Part shown: positions 32,327 through 42,568 of the stretch, one piece after another | How positions within the stretch are numbered: the stretch's first letter is position 1 | How the letters are laid out: each line of letters starts with the position of its first letter | Assembly (NCBI RefSeq): GCF_020320395.1 | Contig: NZ_JAEDAH010000020.1 | Coordinates: 124,001 to 188,000 of the forward strand | DNA length: 64,000 nt | Direction of reading: 5' to 3' | Source of the DNA: Thalassolituus marinus | GTDB taxonomy: Bacteria > Pseudomonadota > Gammaproteobacteria > Pseudomonadales > Oceanobacteraceae | Made by a program: the position numbers and the translations under genes | The notes under the pieces: model-generated | Told to the model about the DNA's origin: nothing | The model's database searches: none | The model's input: only the letters and a program-made list of their open reading frames with translations

Positions 32327-34267
32327 TCAGGGTTTCTGAGGTTTCAGGTAGGTGTAGCCGTTAATGCAGGCTTCATAGAAATCTGTCCACTGCACACCTT
32401 CCCGCGGTTTGATATTACCTTCTGCTACCTGACGGTCGATCATACGTTTAACGTCCGATGCCATGGCCTGTGGGTTGTATTGCATAATGGTCAGAACGTC
32501 TTTTACCGATGAGCCATGCACCACTTCTTCGACGTAGAAGTCTTCCGGGTCGTCGTCGTAGCTGAAAATATGCACTTCGTTCAGACGGCCAAACAGGTTA
32601 TGCATATCGCCCATAACGTCCTGATAGGCGCCGGTTAAAAACAGTCCGACAAAATAGGGTTCGCCAGCTTTCAGCTCGTGCAGTGGCAGTACCTGGGTTA
32701 TTTCTCGCCCTACGGCAAACTGATCGATTTTACCGTCGCTGTCGCAGGTAATATCCACCAGAGAACAGCTGACATTCGGTTTTTCATTCATGCGGGTTAA
32801 TGGGGCAACCGGCAGCAGCTGGTCAATCGCCCAGGTATCGGCTGCTGACTGGAACACCGAGAAGTTGCACAAATACTGTGACGATAATGAATGTGCCATT
32901 TCCTGCAGCTCATCCGGAATAAAGTCTTCATCAGCGTAATACGTGTGCAGGCGTTGCATGATCTGCCAGTACAGGGTTTCGGTTTTGGCCAGTTCTTCCA
33001 GGCTTAATACGCGCAGCTTGAAGGCATCAAGCGCTTGTTCCTTGTAGTGCGAGGCATCGTTAAACGCCTGCTGCATGGCGCGACGGTCGTCGCCATTCAG
33101 TAACGGATTTTCGGCAATATCACGCATATTGCTGACGATAATATGCTCGTCGTCGGCAGCACTGGTTTCTACGCCTGAGCTGTTGGAGCGGATTTCGCCC
33201 ACCACCTGGGTGACCACACAGCTGTGATGAGCAGTAATCGCCCGGCCACTTTCACTGACCAGATCCGGGTGCGGCACGTCTTCCAGTTCACACACTTCTT
33301 TCATGCCGTTGACAATGCCCGACACGTATTCCTGAATGCTGTAGTTGCGTGATGAGTCGTTGGTTGAAGCGGTACCGTCGTAGTCGATACCCAGACCGCC
33401 GCCGACATCCACGTACTGCAACGGGAAGTCCATTTTATGCAGTTCGGCATAAATGCGGCCGCCTTCGGCAATGGCTTCGCGTACCGAGCGAATATCCGTC
33501 AGCTGACTGCCGATATGGAAGTGCAGCAATTTCAGGCAATGATCCAGACCTTCGCTTTTCAGGTAGCGTGCTGCATTAATAATTTCGGCAATGGTCAGGC
33601 CGAATTTGGCTTTATCGCCACCGGAGCTTTCCCATTTTCCACGGCCTTTGGCCGTAATCTTGGCGCGCACACCGATAATCGGATCGATCCCCAGCTCTTT
33701 AGCGATTCTGACCAGTAGCAGCAGCTCTGAGTATTTTTCGACCACAACCACCATGCGGTTACCCAGCTTGCGGCCCATCAGCGCCAGACGCATAAACTCT
33801 TCGTCTTTATAGCCGTTCAGTACGGTCAGTGAACCTTCGTTGGTATTCATCGCCAGCGCTGCCAGCAATTCCGCTTTGGAGCCAGCTTCCAGGCCGTATT
33901 GGAAAGGTTTACCGGCGTAGACGATTTCTTCCACCACTTCGCGCATCTGGTTGACCTTAATCGGGTAAACGCCGCTGTAGCGTCCCTGGTAACCAGCATC
34001 TTCAATGGCATCGGCAAAGGCGGTATTCAGCCGGGCGACCTGTGAGCGCAGAATATCGTGAAAACGCACAACCACCGGGAACTGCACATCTTTCTGCTGG
34101 ATTTCGCTGAGCACCGCTTTAAAGTCGATGCGCACATCCGGGCTGTCCGGGTTGGGTGTGATCTGTAAATTGCCGTTATCGCCAACCGAGAAATAACCAC
34201 CGCCCCAGCGCGAAACCCCATAGATTCTTTCGGCGTCTTCAATGGTCCAGTTGCTGGATGATGTCAT
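32327..34267 (-). CDS. speA: Biosynthetic arginine decarboxylase
   Basis: Converts arginine to agmatine, the first step of the arginine route to putrescine; PLP-dependent, alanine-racemase fold. 646 residues, the family length. It contains YSGVYPIKVNQMREVVEEI with PLP lysine K104, LLHFHIGSQLTDIRSVREA, DVGGGLGIDYDGT, the active-site LVSESGRAITAHHS block, and the C-terminal FVGLFLTGAYQDVMGDMHNLFG. Start at ATG 34267 after AGGAGCAC. Confidence 0.96.
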   Translation of the reverse strand: MTSSSNWTIEDAERIYGVSRWGGGYFSVGDNGNLQITPNPDSPDVRIDFKAVLSEIQQKDVQFPVVVRFHDILRSQVARLNTAFADAIEDAGYQGRYSGVYPIKVNQMREVVEEIVYAGKPFQYGLEAGSKAELLAALAMNTNEGSLTVLNGYKDEEFMRLALMGRKLGNRMVVVVEKYSELLLLVRIAKELGIDPIIGVRAKITAKGRGKWESSGGDKAKFGLTIAEIINAARYLKSEGLDHCLKLLHFHIGSQLTDIRSVREAIAEGGRIYAELHKMDFPLQYVDVGGGLGIDYDGTASTNDSSRNYSIQEYVSGIVNGMKEVCELEDVPHPDLVSESGRAITAHHSCVVTQVVGEIRSNSSGVETSAADDEHIIVSNMRDIAENPLLNGDDRRAMQQAFNDASHYKEQALDAFKLRVLSLEELAKTETLYWQIMQRLHTYYADEDFIPDELQEMAHSLSSQYLCNFSVFQSAADTWAIDQLLPVAPLTRMNEKPNVSCSLVDITCDSDGKIDQFAVGREITQVLPLHELKAGEPYFVGLFLTGAYQDVMGDMHNLFGRLNEVHIFSYDDDPEDFYVEEVVHGSSVKDVLTIMQYNPQAMASDVKRMIDRQVAEGNIKPREGVQWTDFYEACINGYTYLKPQKP

Positions 34268-34435
34268 TCTGTGCTCCTTATCCGATCATTCGTTTCGTCG
34301 GCTTAGCATGATCATGGGCGCCTTTCGCGCGCGATGGTGTTACCGTATCCCGCATAGCCAGCCTTGGCCAGACTTTTGTCGCCGCTTGCGCCTGGATTTG
34401 TTGTCGTAATCTGTTGATTTTGAAGGATGGACGTT

Positions 34436-34678
34436 ATGGAGGGGATGACCTTCAGCCGTGAAGAAAAGGAACGTATGGTGGCCAAAGTACAGGCGTACTT
34501 TGAGCGTGAAATGGATCAGTCGCTGGGCGGGTTTGAGGCGGAATTCCTGATAGACTTTTTTGCCAGCGAAATGGGTGCTTTTTTCTACAATCGTGGACTG
34601 TACGATGCAGAAGCCGCTATTACAGCGAAGCTTGCTGATATTTCCGACCAGTTGCTGGAACTGGAGCGCCCGCTGTGA
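34436..34678 (+). CDS. DUF2164 family protein
   Basis: 80-residue protein: FSREEKERMVAKVQAYFEREMDQSLGGFEAEFLIDFFASEMGAFFYNRGLYDAE is the DUF2164 pattern (yF..E.d..lg...a..l.dFf....G..fYN.G). Function unknown. ATG 34427 abuts the GAAGG at 34422-34426, so ATG 34436, 9 bases from it, is chosen; ATG 34445 is also possible. It stands between speA (divergent) and a convergent lipoprotein. Confidence 0.82.
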   Translation: MEGMTFSREEKERMVAKVQAYFEREMDQSLGGFEAEFLIDFFASEMGAFFYNRGLYDAEAAITAKLADISDQLLELERPL

Positions 34679-34702
34679 TTACTGACAGCGGGCTGGATGG
34701 GG

Positions 34703-35032
34703 TCAGCAATGGCTCTTGTCGCTATTCGTCGTCTCACTGAGTGTTTCGCAGGTCTTTTCCACGGTCTTGCTCACTGTTTCGCCGGCTTTGTTGGCCGTTT
34801 CCCGGGCCTGGGTAGTAACCTTTTCGGCCATTTCTTCACTGCTTTGCTGCAACGACTGAGCACTATTGCTCAGGCTCTGTTTGCCCTGGTCGTAGGCTTC
34901 GCTGACGTTGGCTTTGGCCTTGCTTGCAGCATCGTCGATTTTCGCCCCCAGCTCCTGAGCTGAGTTGTTATCGCAGGCCGTCAGGGCAGCCGTCGCCAGC
35001 AGTGCAGTTAACAGAACGTTAATTGATCGCAT
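34703..35032 (-). CDS. Small coiled-coil lipoprotein
   Basis: 109 residues: MRSINVLLTALLATAALTACDNNSAQE with lipobox LTAC, then an entirely helical Ala/Lys/Glu/Ser region with heptad character (KANVSEAYDQGKQSLSNSAQSLQQSSEEMAEKV), resembling CsbD/YtxH- or apolipophorin-like helical stress proteins. The frame opens at 35047, but GGAGG lies 5 bases before ATG 35032, which also gives a clean lipoprotein signal. Two Cys near the C-terminus are unusual. Divergent from recC. Confidence 0.72.
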   Translation of the reverse strand: MRSINVLLTALLATAALTACDNNSAQELGAKIDDAASKAKANVSEAYDQGKQSLSNSAQSLQQSSEEMAEKVTTQARETANKAGETVSKTVEKTCETLSETTNSDKSHC

Positions 35033-35216
35033 AAATCCTCCATGCATGAGATTTCTTGTGGTTCAGCGGTAGGATGTCACTCGCTGTACCCTCTGCGGCT
35101 TGCAGCCGCATATAGTGCGACGCAATCCAGCGCATAAAGTTCAGTGTATCTGAAGCTCCTGGCAGCGCATTCTGGTAATCTGTGATCTTGTTTTTTACCG
35201 GCGCGTCAGGGATCGC

Positions 35217-38200
35217 ATGTTCCGTCTTTATCATTCCAACGATCTCGAAATTCTTAAGGGTATTCTTGTCCATCAGATGCAGGAATCGCCCGTTGGCCCT
35301 TTTGGTCAGGAAGCCATTCTGGTGCAGAGTCAGGGCATGTCGCACTGGCTAAAGCTGCAGCTGGCTGATTCGCTGGGTATTGCCGCGCAGGTGGATTTTC
35401 CGCTGCCATCGAGCTTTGTCTGGCAGGTATTCAACCGCCTCAAACCGGAACTGCCGGAACGCTCCCATTTCGATAAACAGATCATGGCCTGGAAGCTGGT
35501 GCGTCTGTTACCACAGCTGGCGCTGACCGAGGGCTGTGAGGCCATTGCTCATTACCTGCAGAACGATGCCGATGGCGTTAAGTGTTATCAGCTGGCGCAG
35601 ACCATCGCTGACGTGTTTGACCAGTATCTGGTGTATCGCCCGGACTGGCTGCTGAGCTGGGAGCTGGGTGATGATGAAGTCGCCGATACGCAGGTATCGG
35701 CCCATCCGTGGCAGCCGCTGGTATGGCGGGCGTTAGTGGCCGACAGTGCTGAGCTGGGTCATTCGCTGGATCACCGAGCACGCTTGCTGCAGGAACTGGA
35801 ACAGCTGGTACAGGCCCATCCTGAACGTCTGGCCGATCTGCCCAAACGCCTGTTTGTATTTGGTATCGCCGCGTTGCCCGGCAGCTACTGGCAGGTGTTG
35901 CAGGCGATCTCGCCGGTGATCGAAGTGCATTTCTTTTTGCTCAATCCATGCAAAAACTTCTGGGGCGATATCGTTAGCGAACGGCAGAAAATCCGTATGC
36001 TGCGTGACAACCCCGAAGTTGAAACCCTGCTCGACAGCGGCAACCCCTTGCTCGCCTCCTGGGGGCGGCTGGGACGTGATTTTCTGACGCTGGTGCATGA
36101 AACCGCCGAACAGTTCGAAGGCCGTATTCAGGATGTGGATGCTTATCTTGAGCAGGATGGCGAGCCACAAACGCTGCTGGCACATTTGCAGCAGGACATT
36201 CTGACCTTAACCGACCGTCAGCAGGGCGCATTCAGTAAAGAGGCGCAATTACACAGCCGCTTTAAGCAGGGCATTGCCGCGAATGACGGCAGCGTGCGTT
36301 TAATCAGCGCGCACAGTCCGCTGCGTGAAGTGCAGCGCCTGTACGATCAGATTCTGCACTGGCTGGATAACGACCCCGAGCTTAAACCGCGCGATATCGT
36401 GGTGATGGTGCCGGATATCGACCAGTACGCGCCCTATATCGACGCTGTGTTTGCAAGTAGTCGTGCGCGCACCGAGCAGGGCGGTGAGTACCGTATTCCC
36501 TGGGCGATAGCTGACCAGTCGATGGCGCAGGAAGATCCGCTGATCGACAGCTTCCTTAGTTTGCTGGGGCTGGGTGAATCACGCCTGCTGATTACCGACG
36601 TACAGGACTGGCTGGATGTATCCGCCATCCGCAGCCGTTTTAATATCAGCGAAGACGATTTACCGGCGCTGCGCGACTGGCTGGCCCAGGCACAAATTCG
36701 CTGGGGCTTAAACAGCGAACAGCGTCAGCAGCTGGGCTTGCCGGCGTTTGAACAGAACAGCTGGCGTAAAGGCTTGCGCCAGTTGCTGCTGGGTTATCTG
36801 ACTCCGGACAGCCGTCAGGATTTTATGGGCGATTTTCCGGTGGCGGCCACCGAAGGCAACGAAGGCGAATTGCTCGGGCATTTAATGGCCTTTATCGACG
36901 TGCTTGAACACTGGCAGCGTCTGTTTGCTGCCGGCCCGCGTCAGGTTGCGGACTGGTCTGCATCCTTACTTAGTCTGCTGGATGATCTGTATCTGGCCGA
37001 CAATCTCGAACAGAACTCGCTGCAGCGTATCCGCGATGCCATTCAGCGCTGGCAGGAAGAATTAACCCTGGCCGGTTTTAACGGCGAATTATCCGCGCCT
37101 GTGGTGCGCAGCTGGTTTAACGAACAATTAGGGCAGCAGGGCGGCTGGCAGCGTTTTCTCGCCGGGCCGGTGAACTTCTGTACCCTGATGCCGATGCGTT
37201 CTATTCCGTTTAAAGCGGTGTGTCTGCTCGGCATGAACGACGAAGATTACCCGCGCCGGGTAACGCCGGTGGGCTTCGATTTAATGGTTGCCGGACGCAG
37301 TCGCCGTGGTGACCGTTCACGCCGTGAAGATGACCGTTATCTGTTTCTGGAAGCGGTGTGTTCGGCGCAGGATTATCTCTACATCAGCTACCGTGGCCAC
37401 GATGTGCGCGAAAATGCCGAACTGCAGCCATCGGTGCTGGTGGCGGAGCTACGCGACTATTTGTGCGATGGTTTTGCCCTTGAGCAGGATCTGGATTTAC
37501 CGCACCAGCAAAGCCGCCAGAAGATGTTGCACTGGTTGCAGGAAGAGCTGCCACTGCAGCCCTACAACCGTCAGGCATTTGCGGCTGATGATTTATTAAA
37601 GCGCCATGTGCGCAGCTATCAGCAGGTGTGGGCGGATGTCGCTGCTGAGCAGGGTGCTGGCCAGGAAACAGAAAGCGACCATTTCTTCAGTGAGCCGCTG
37701 GCTATTCCGGCCGATATCGATACCAGCGTGGTTGCCTGGGAAGACGTGAAGCAGGCCCTGGCAGACCCGCTTAAATATTTTGTGACCCGCCGCTTAAAAG
37801 CCTCGTTCGATGTGTATTGGCAACAGCACGAAACCGAAGAGCCCTTCGCCTTAAATGGTCTGGATTTATATCAGCTGAAAGACGACTGGCTGCAATTAGC
37901 CATGGCCGATATTCAGCACGGCCATAGTGAAGAATTAAGCGATGAGCTGGCCTTTACCCGCCGCCAGCAGGCACTGGGGCACTTACCGGTGAATGCGCTG
38001 GGTAAAGTCTGGAGCGATGATCTGATTGATTATTCGCGCCCGCTGGCGCAGAAGATCGTCGAGTTATCTGAATTCCGTATGGAAGTAAAAGCACTATCGG
38101 TGGCGCTGGAAAACTGCACCGTACAGGGCGAACTGCAGCAAGCCTTTGTGAGCCATGTCGGTGATGAGTGCGGTTATCTGCTGTATCACCGCGTCGGTGA

Positions 38201-38756
38201 TATTTATGGCAAACATTTATTGCAGGCCTGGCTGGATGCCTTGCTGGTGGCAGCGGCCAGCCCGGGTAGCATCAGTCATGTCTGTCTGCTCGGTTTAAGC
38301 AAAGACAAGGGCAATACCTGGTTACGGCAAGTACAGCTGGGCCTGCCTGCACAGGACACCGCGTTGGCTTTAATTAAACAGGCCGTCGACTGGTACTGGC
38401 AATGCTGGTGTAAACCCATTGCCCATCTGCCCGATACCCTGTGGAGCCTGATACAGGCGCAGGAATATATTGGTGAGAAACACGCCGACGATGCTGATAT
38501 GCAAGCCGATGCTATGCAAAAAGAAATCACTAATCTGGTGCAGCGCGAGTTTGGCGAACTGGCATCGCCTTATTTACAACGCTGCCTGCCGGATTTTGTC
38601 GCGCAGTTGCAAAGTCAGCCGCCCGAACAGTGGCTGGCTGAGCAGGGCATCTTGCTGACCAGCCTGAAAAAACACATAAAGACCGATGAATTGCATAAAG
38701 ACTCAAGTGCCAGTGCCAGTGCCAGTGCCAGTATCAGTACAGGAGAGGGCGCATGA
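35217..38756 (+). CDS. recC: Exodeoxyribonuclease V gamma subunit
   Basis: 1179 residues, slightly longer than E. coli RecC (1122). The N-terminus MFRLYHSNDLEILKGILVHQM and the blocks SQGMSHWLKLQLADSLGIAAQVDFPLPSSFVWQVF and MPMRSIPFKAVCLLGMNDEDYPR are the RecC signatures. It binds the displaced strand, recognises Chi and holds RecB and RecD. The last ~15 residues are a low-complexity SASASASASIS tail encoded by a hexanucleotide repeat. Its stop overlaps the recB start by 4 bp (ATGA), indicating translational coupling. First of five co-oriented genes. Confidence 0.96.
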   Translation: MFRLYHSNDLEILKGILVHQMQESPVGPFGQEAILVQSQGMSHWLKLQLADSLGIAAQVDFPLPSSFVWQVFNRLKPELPERSHFDKQIMAWKLVRLLPQLALTEGCEAIAHYLQNDADGVKCYQLAQTIADVFDQYLVYRPDWLLSWELGDDEVADTQVSAHPWQPLVWRALVADSAELGHSLDHRARLLQELEQLVQAHPERLADLPKRLFVFGIAALPGSYWQVLQAISPVIEVHFFLLNPCKNFWGDIVSERQKIRMLRDNPEVETLLDSGNPLLASWGRLGRDFLTLVHETAEQFEGRIQDVDAYLEQDGEPQTLLAHLQQDILTLTDRQQGAFSKEAQLHSRFKQGIAANDGSVRLISAHSPLREVQRLYDQILHWLDNDPELKPRDIVVMVPDIDQYAPYIDAVFASSRARTEQGGEYRIPWAIADQSMAQEDPLIDSFLSLLGLGESRLLITDVQDWLDVSAIRSRFNISEDDLPALRDWLAQAQIRWGLNSEQRQQLGLPAFEQNSWRKGLRQLLLGYLTPDSRQDFMGDFPVAATEGNEGELLGHLMAFIDVLEHWQRLFAAGPRQVADWSASLLSLLDDLYLADNLEQNSLQRIRDAIQRWQEELTLAGFNGELSAPVVRSWFNEQLGQQGGWQRFLAGPVNFCTLMPMRSIPFKAVCLLGMNDEDYPRRVTPVGFDLMVAGRSRRGDRSRREDDRYLFLEAVCSAQDYLYISYRGHDVRENAELQPSVLVAELRDYLCDGFALEQDLDLPHQQSRQKMLHWLQEELPLQPYNRQAFAADDLLKRHVRSYQQVWADVAAEQGAGQETESDHFFSEPLAIPADIDTSVVAWEDVKQALADPLKYFVTRRLKASFDVYWQQHETEEPFALNGLDLYQLKDDWLQLAMADIQHGHSEELSDELAFTRRQQALGHLPVNALGKVWSDDLIDYSRPLAQKIVELSEFRMEVKALSVALENCTVQGELQQAFVSHVGDECGYLLYHRVGDIYGKHLLQAWLDALLVAAASPGSISHVCLLGLSKDKGNTWLRQVQLGLPAQDTALALIKQAVDWYWQCWCKPIAHLPDTLWSLIQAQEYIGEKHADDADMQADAMQKEITNLVQREFGELASPYLQRCLPDFVAQLQSQPPEQWLAEQGILLTSLKKHIKTDELHKDSSASASASASISTGEGA
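38706..38735 (+). repeat. Hexanucleotide tract at the recC 3' end
   Basis: Four consecutive AGTGCC units plus a diverged AGTATC, encoding alternating Ser-Ala. Copy-number slippage would change length by two residues per unit without shifting the frame. Confidence 0.9.
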
Positions 38757-41700
38757 AAACCTTATCCATCGCTGATTTTCCGCTGTACGGCCAGTCGCTG
38801 ATTGAAGCCAGTGCCGGTACCGGTAAAACCTTCACCATTACGGGCTTGTATAACCGCCTGATGCTCGGTCATGGCCGTCCACGTTTAGGCTGCGATCAGA
38901 TTCTGGTGGTAACCTTTACCCGCGCCGCCACTGAAGAATTGCGTGGCCGTATCCGTCAGCGCCTGCGCGATACATTGGAAGATTTATTGTCGCTGGAAAA
39001 TGGCCAGCCGATTGACGAGCAGCAGCTGCGCTATTTACAGCAGTTAGCGGCTGCCCAAAACAACGATGGCCAGCACAGCGAAGGCCAAAACAGCGATGCC
39101 CAGCACAGCGATATCGACGCTGTATGCCGTCAACTGAAACCCTGGCTGCAAAGCAATCTGGCATTAATGGATGAGGCTGCGATTTATACCATTCATGGTT
39201 TCTGTCAGCGCATGCTCAAACAGTTTGCTTTCGACAGTGGTGTGGTGTTCAGCGCAGAGCTAGTACTCGACAGCGACAGCTACCTGCAACAGGCCTGTGA
39301 AGATATCTGGCGCCAGCAGGCCTATACCCTGGATGAACCCCAGGGCCGTTATTTAATCAGCCGTTATGCCGGCCCGGACGATGTGCTGGCTAAAGTACGC
39401 TCGCGCATCAGCCGACCGGATATGACGGTCGTGCCTGCTGTTTCGGCGCAAGGATTAAGCAAAGCCTGGCACAATGCTGAAGCAGCCTTTATGACCGCCA
39501 AAGCCGCCTGGTCGCAAATCAGTGCGGCTGATGTGGTGCAGTTAATCGCCGATTCCGGACTGGATAAAAAATCCTACAGCAAACGCTTTGCGCCGAACTG
39601 GGTGGCAGAAGCGGCCGGCTATTTCGGCGGACGTTTTTATATGCCGGCGCCGAAAAACCTGTACCGTATGACACCAACCGGTATGGCAGAAAAGCTGAAA
39701 GACAGTGGTGAATTACCGCAGCATGCAGCCTTTGACGCCACCGAAGACTTTCTGCAGGCAGCCAATCAGTTAGCCCTGCTGCTGGAAGCGGCGTGGATGG
39801 ATGCCATTAAAGAGCGTTATTTCGAGCTGCTGGAAAAAGCCGGTGCCTTAACCCCGGATGATCTGTTGCGCTTATTGGTCAATGCGCTGCGTGCCGAACA
39901 GGGCGAGTTACTGGCCAGCCATATCCGCCGTTTATATCCGCTGGCGATGATCGACGAATTTCAGGATACCGACCCGCAGCAGTACGAAATTTTTAACCGT
40001 ATTTATCCGCCGCAAGATGATGCTGACAACGCGCTGGCGACGCAGGTAGGTCAGAAGGCACTGGCAGAAACGCATGGTCTTATCATGATCGGCGACCCGA
40101 AGCAGGCCATCTACGGCTTCCGCGGCGCCGATATATTTACCTACATCAAAGCCCGCCGTCAGCTGGACGAAGAACGCCGTTTTACCCTGGAAAAAAACTG
40201 GCGCAGTCATAGCCAGCTGGTGGCCGGGGTCAATCAGATATTTGCCGGCCACGACAGCCCCTTTGTGTTCGATCAGGATATTCAGTTCGTTAATGTCTCC
40301 GCGGCAGGTAAACCGGACGGCCGGCCACTGAAAATTGGCGATGAAGAACAAACGCCGCTGCAGCTGTGGCATGACGGCGAAGAATATTCCCGTGCCCGGG
40401 CGCAATTCAGTGCCGCAGAACAGTGTGCAGAAAAAATTGATGCCTTAATGCACGGTGATGCGACGCTGGGTGATGAGCCGGTGCAGGCACGCGATATTGC
40501 CGTGCTGGTACGCAGCCGCAAGCAGGCGGGATTAATCCGCGAGGCGTTATCCGCGCGCCAGATCGGCAGTGTGTTTTTAACCCGCGACAGCGTCTACGAT
40601 AGTCTCGAAGCGCGGGATTTATTTGCCTGGTTGCAGGCGGTAGCTCATCCCAGTGATGAGCGTGCATTGCGTACCGCCATGGCCACCGAAACCCAGGGCT
40701 TAACCGCAGCGCAACTGGATGCCCTGTTAAACGATGAGCAGGCGTGGGAACGCACGCTGGAGCAAAACCACAGTTACCATCAGCTATGGCAGCGTCGCGG
40801 TGTGATGGCAGCCATTATGCAATGGCTGGAAGAAGACGGCCGTGCACAGCGTTTACGTCGTCATCAGGATGGCGAACGCCGCATTACCAACCTGATGCAC
40901 TTAGGTGAATTGCTGCAAAGTGCTGCCCGCCGTTTGCGCGGCCACGAAGCGCTGTTGCGCTGGTTTGGTGAGCATATTTTCTCGGATAACCGCAGCGGCG
41001 ACGAAGCACAGCTGCGCCTTGAGAGCGATGCCAATCTGGTCACCATTGTCACTATCCATAAATCCAAGGGTCTGGAATATCCGCTGGTGTTCCTGCCGTT
41101 CCTGTGGGACGACAGTTATCTGCCAAACCCGAAAAGCGATACCCAGTATTTCAGTGAAACGGACGGCATGGTGCTCAATCTGGAACCGGATGACGAAGCC
41201 AAAGCACTGGCTGTACGCGATTCTCTAGCCGAGTCTCTGCGCTTGCTGTACGTGGCCTTAACCCGTGCCGTGCAGGGCTGTTTTATCTGGCTGACCGATG
41301 CGGTGGATGGCAAAAGTAAAAAAGAGAAAAAATCCCGCATTGCGCAAACCGCACTCGGCTATTTACTGGCCGTGGACAATGATCCTGACTGGGCTGGCTT
41401 AAAACAGTCAGCCAGTGGCGAATGTTTAATTACCGATTTGCCAGAGTGGCCGACAGATGAACTGCGTCGCCGGGCTGTTGTTCAGGAAGCGCCACAGGCG
41501 GCAGTGTGCCAGCCACATAGCTGGGATAGCTGGCGGGTAAGCAGTTACAGTCAGTTAACCGCCGATGATCATAGTGGGCATACTGCTCACGATGATGTGC
41601 TGGTGATGGATGAAAGCAGTGAGCAAACAGATAGCGATGAATCGGTTTCCGAATTTGTTGACGCAGCGCTGCTGAACGAAATCAGCGAGCGTGAATTTGA

Positions 41701-42568
41701 TGCCACAGCAGCGGCCCTGACCTTTGCTAAAGGCGCAAACGCCGGTACTTGTCTGCACGCTATTTTTGAGCACTGGGATTTTGTTGATAGCGAAGCGCTG
41801 CATAGCATTACTGAACGTGAACTGAGCCATTATGGTTTAGCGCTCAGTGAGGATGAAGTCGGCGCTGAGGAAAAACAAAAGCAGATCGATGAGGTTGCCG
41901 GCTGGATGCAGGCGGTGGTGAACAGCCCGCTGATGAATGATCAGGGCGAGCAATTCAGCCTAGCGGATATTTCTGCCGCCAACCGCCTGGATGAAATGGA
42001 GTTTTATCTGCCGGTGCAGCAGTTGCAGGCGGCGGATATTAATCGCCTGTTAGCCGACCCGGCGAAAGGCGGACGCTTCCACTTCGATACCCTGAGCGGC
42101 TATTTAAAAGGCTTTATCGACCTTATTTTCTGCCATAACGGCCGTTATTACGTGGCGGACTATAAATCCAATCATCTGGGGTTCAGCATCAACGACTACA
42201 CCCCGGCGGCCTTAATCGTGGCGATGGCTGATCATCAGTATGACTTGCAGGCCTGGCTCTATACCGTCGCGCTCGATCAGCTGCTGCGCCAGCGCTTGCC
42301 CGGTTACGACCCGGCTCAGCATCTGGGCGGCGTGTATTATTTCTGGCTGCGCGGTATGCACCTGGGTGACAGCGCACCGCGTTTACTCGCCGATGACTCT
42401 GCCGCTTCACAGCAGGATTTATTTGCCGCACCGGCGCTGACTCAGGTGCCGGGCGTGTATTACCACGCCGTTGACATTGAAGCGTTGCAACGCTGGCGAC
42501 AGGTGCTGTTGCCGGATGCTGTGTGCACGCGTAACAGCTCAGATAACAAAGCGGAGGCCGGCGTATGA
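38753..42568 (+). CDS. recB: Exodeoxyribonuclease V beta subunit
   Basis: 3'-5' helicase and nuclease of RecBCD. 1271 residues. Walker A ASAGTGKT at ~19-26 (UvrD-like motif I), motif II MIDEFQDTDPQQYEIF, IGDPKQAIYGFRGADIF, VTIVTIHKSKGLEYPLVFLPF, and motif VI LRLLYVALTRAVQGCFI. The C-terminal PD-(D/E)XK nuclease reads FDTLSGYLKGFIDLIFCHNGRYYVADYKSNHLG with the catalytic D and D-x-K. An insert at ~101-122 (NNDGQHSEGQNSDAQHSD) is low complexity and repeated. Overlaps recC and recD by ATGA. Confidence 0.97.
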   Translation: MKTLSIADFPLYGQSLIEASAGTGKTFTITGLYNRLMLGHGRPRLGCDQILVVTFTRAATEELRGRIRQRLRDTLEDLLSLENGQPIDEQQLRYLQQLAAAQNNDGQHSEGQNSDAQHSDIDAVCRQLKPWLQSNLALMDEAAIYTIHGFCQRMLKQFAFDSGVVFSAELVLDSDSYLQQACEDIWRQQAYTLDEPQGRYLISRYAGPDDVLAKVRSRISRPDMTVVPAVSAQGLSKAWHNAEAAFMTAKAAWSQISAADVVQLIADSGLDKKSYSKRFAPNWVAEAAGYFGGRFYMPAPKNLYRMTPTGMAEKLKDSGELPQHAAFDATEDFLQAANQLALLLEAAWMDAIKERYFELLEKAGALTPDDLLRLLVNALRAEQGELLASHIRRLYPLAMIDEFQDTDPQQYEIFNRIYPPQDDADNALATQVGQKALAETHGLIMIGDPKQAIYGFRGADIFTYIKARRQLDEERRFTLEKNWRSHSQLVAGVNQIFAGHDSPFVFDQDIQFVNVSAAGKPDGRPLKIGDEEQTPLQLWHDGEEYSRARAQFSAAEQCAEKIDALMHGDATLGDEPVQARDIAVLVRSRKQAGLIREALSARQIGSVFLTRDSVYDSLEARDLFAWLQAVAHPSDERALRTAMATETQGLTAAQLDALLNDEQAWERTLEQNHSYHQLWQRRGVMAAIMQWLEEDGRAQRLRRHQDGERRITNLMHLGELLQSAARRLRGHEALLRWFGEHIFSDNRSGDEAQLRLESDANLVTIVTIHKSKGLEYPLVFLPFLWDDSYLPNPKSDTQYFSETDGMVLNLEPDDEAKALAVRDSLAESLRLLYVALTRAVQGCFIWLTDAVDGKSKKEKKSRIAQTALGYLLAVDNDPDWAGLKQSASGECLITDLPEWPTDELRRRAVVQEAPQAAVCQPHSWDSWRVSSYSQLTADDHSGHTAHDDVLVMDESSEQTDSDESVSEFVDAALLNEISEREFDATAAALTFAKGANAGTCLHAIFEHWDFVDSEALHSITERELSHYGLALSEDEVGAEEKQKQIDEVAGWMQAVVNSPLMNDQGEQFSLADISAANRLDEMEFYLPVQQLQAADINRLLADPAKGGRFHFDTLSGYLKGFIDLIFCHNGRYYVADYKSNHLGFSINDYTPAALIVAMADHQYDLQAWLYTVALDQLLRQRLPGYDPAQHLGGVYYFWLRGMHLGDSAPRLLADDSAASQQDLFAAPALTQVPGVYYHAVDIEALQRWRQVLLPDAVCTRNSSDNKAEAGV
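39055..39118 (+). repeat. Imperfect repeat insert in recB
   Basis: Units around GGCCAGCACAGCGA / GGCCAAAACAGCGA / GCCCAGCACAGCGA encode a Gln/His/Ser/Asp-rich stretch between helicase motifs Ia and Ib. The stretch looks like slippage-derived expansion in a surface loop. Confidence 0.75.
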
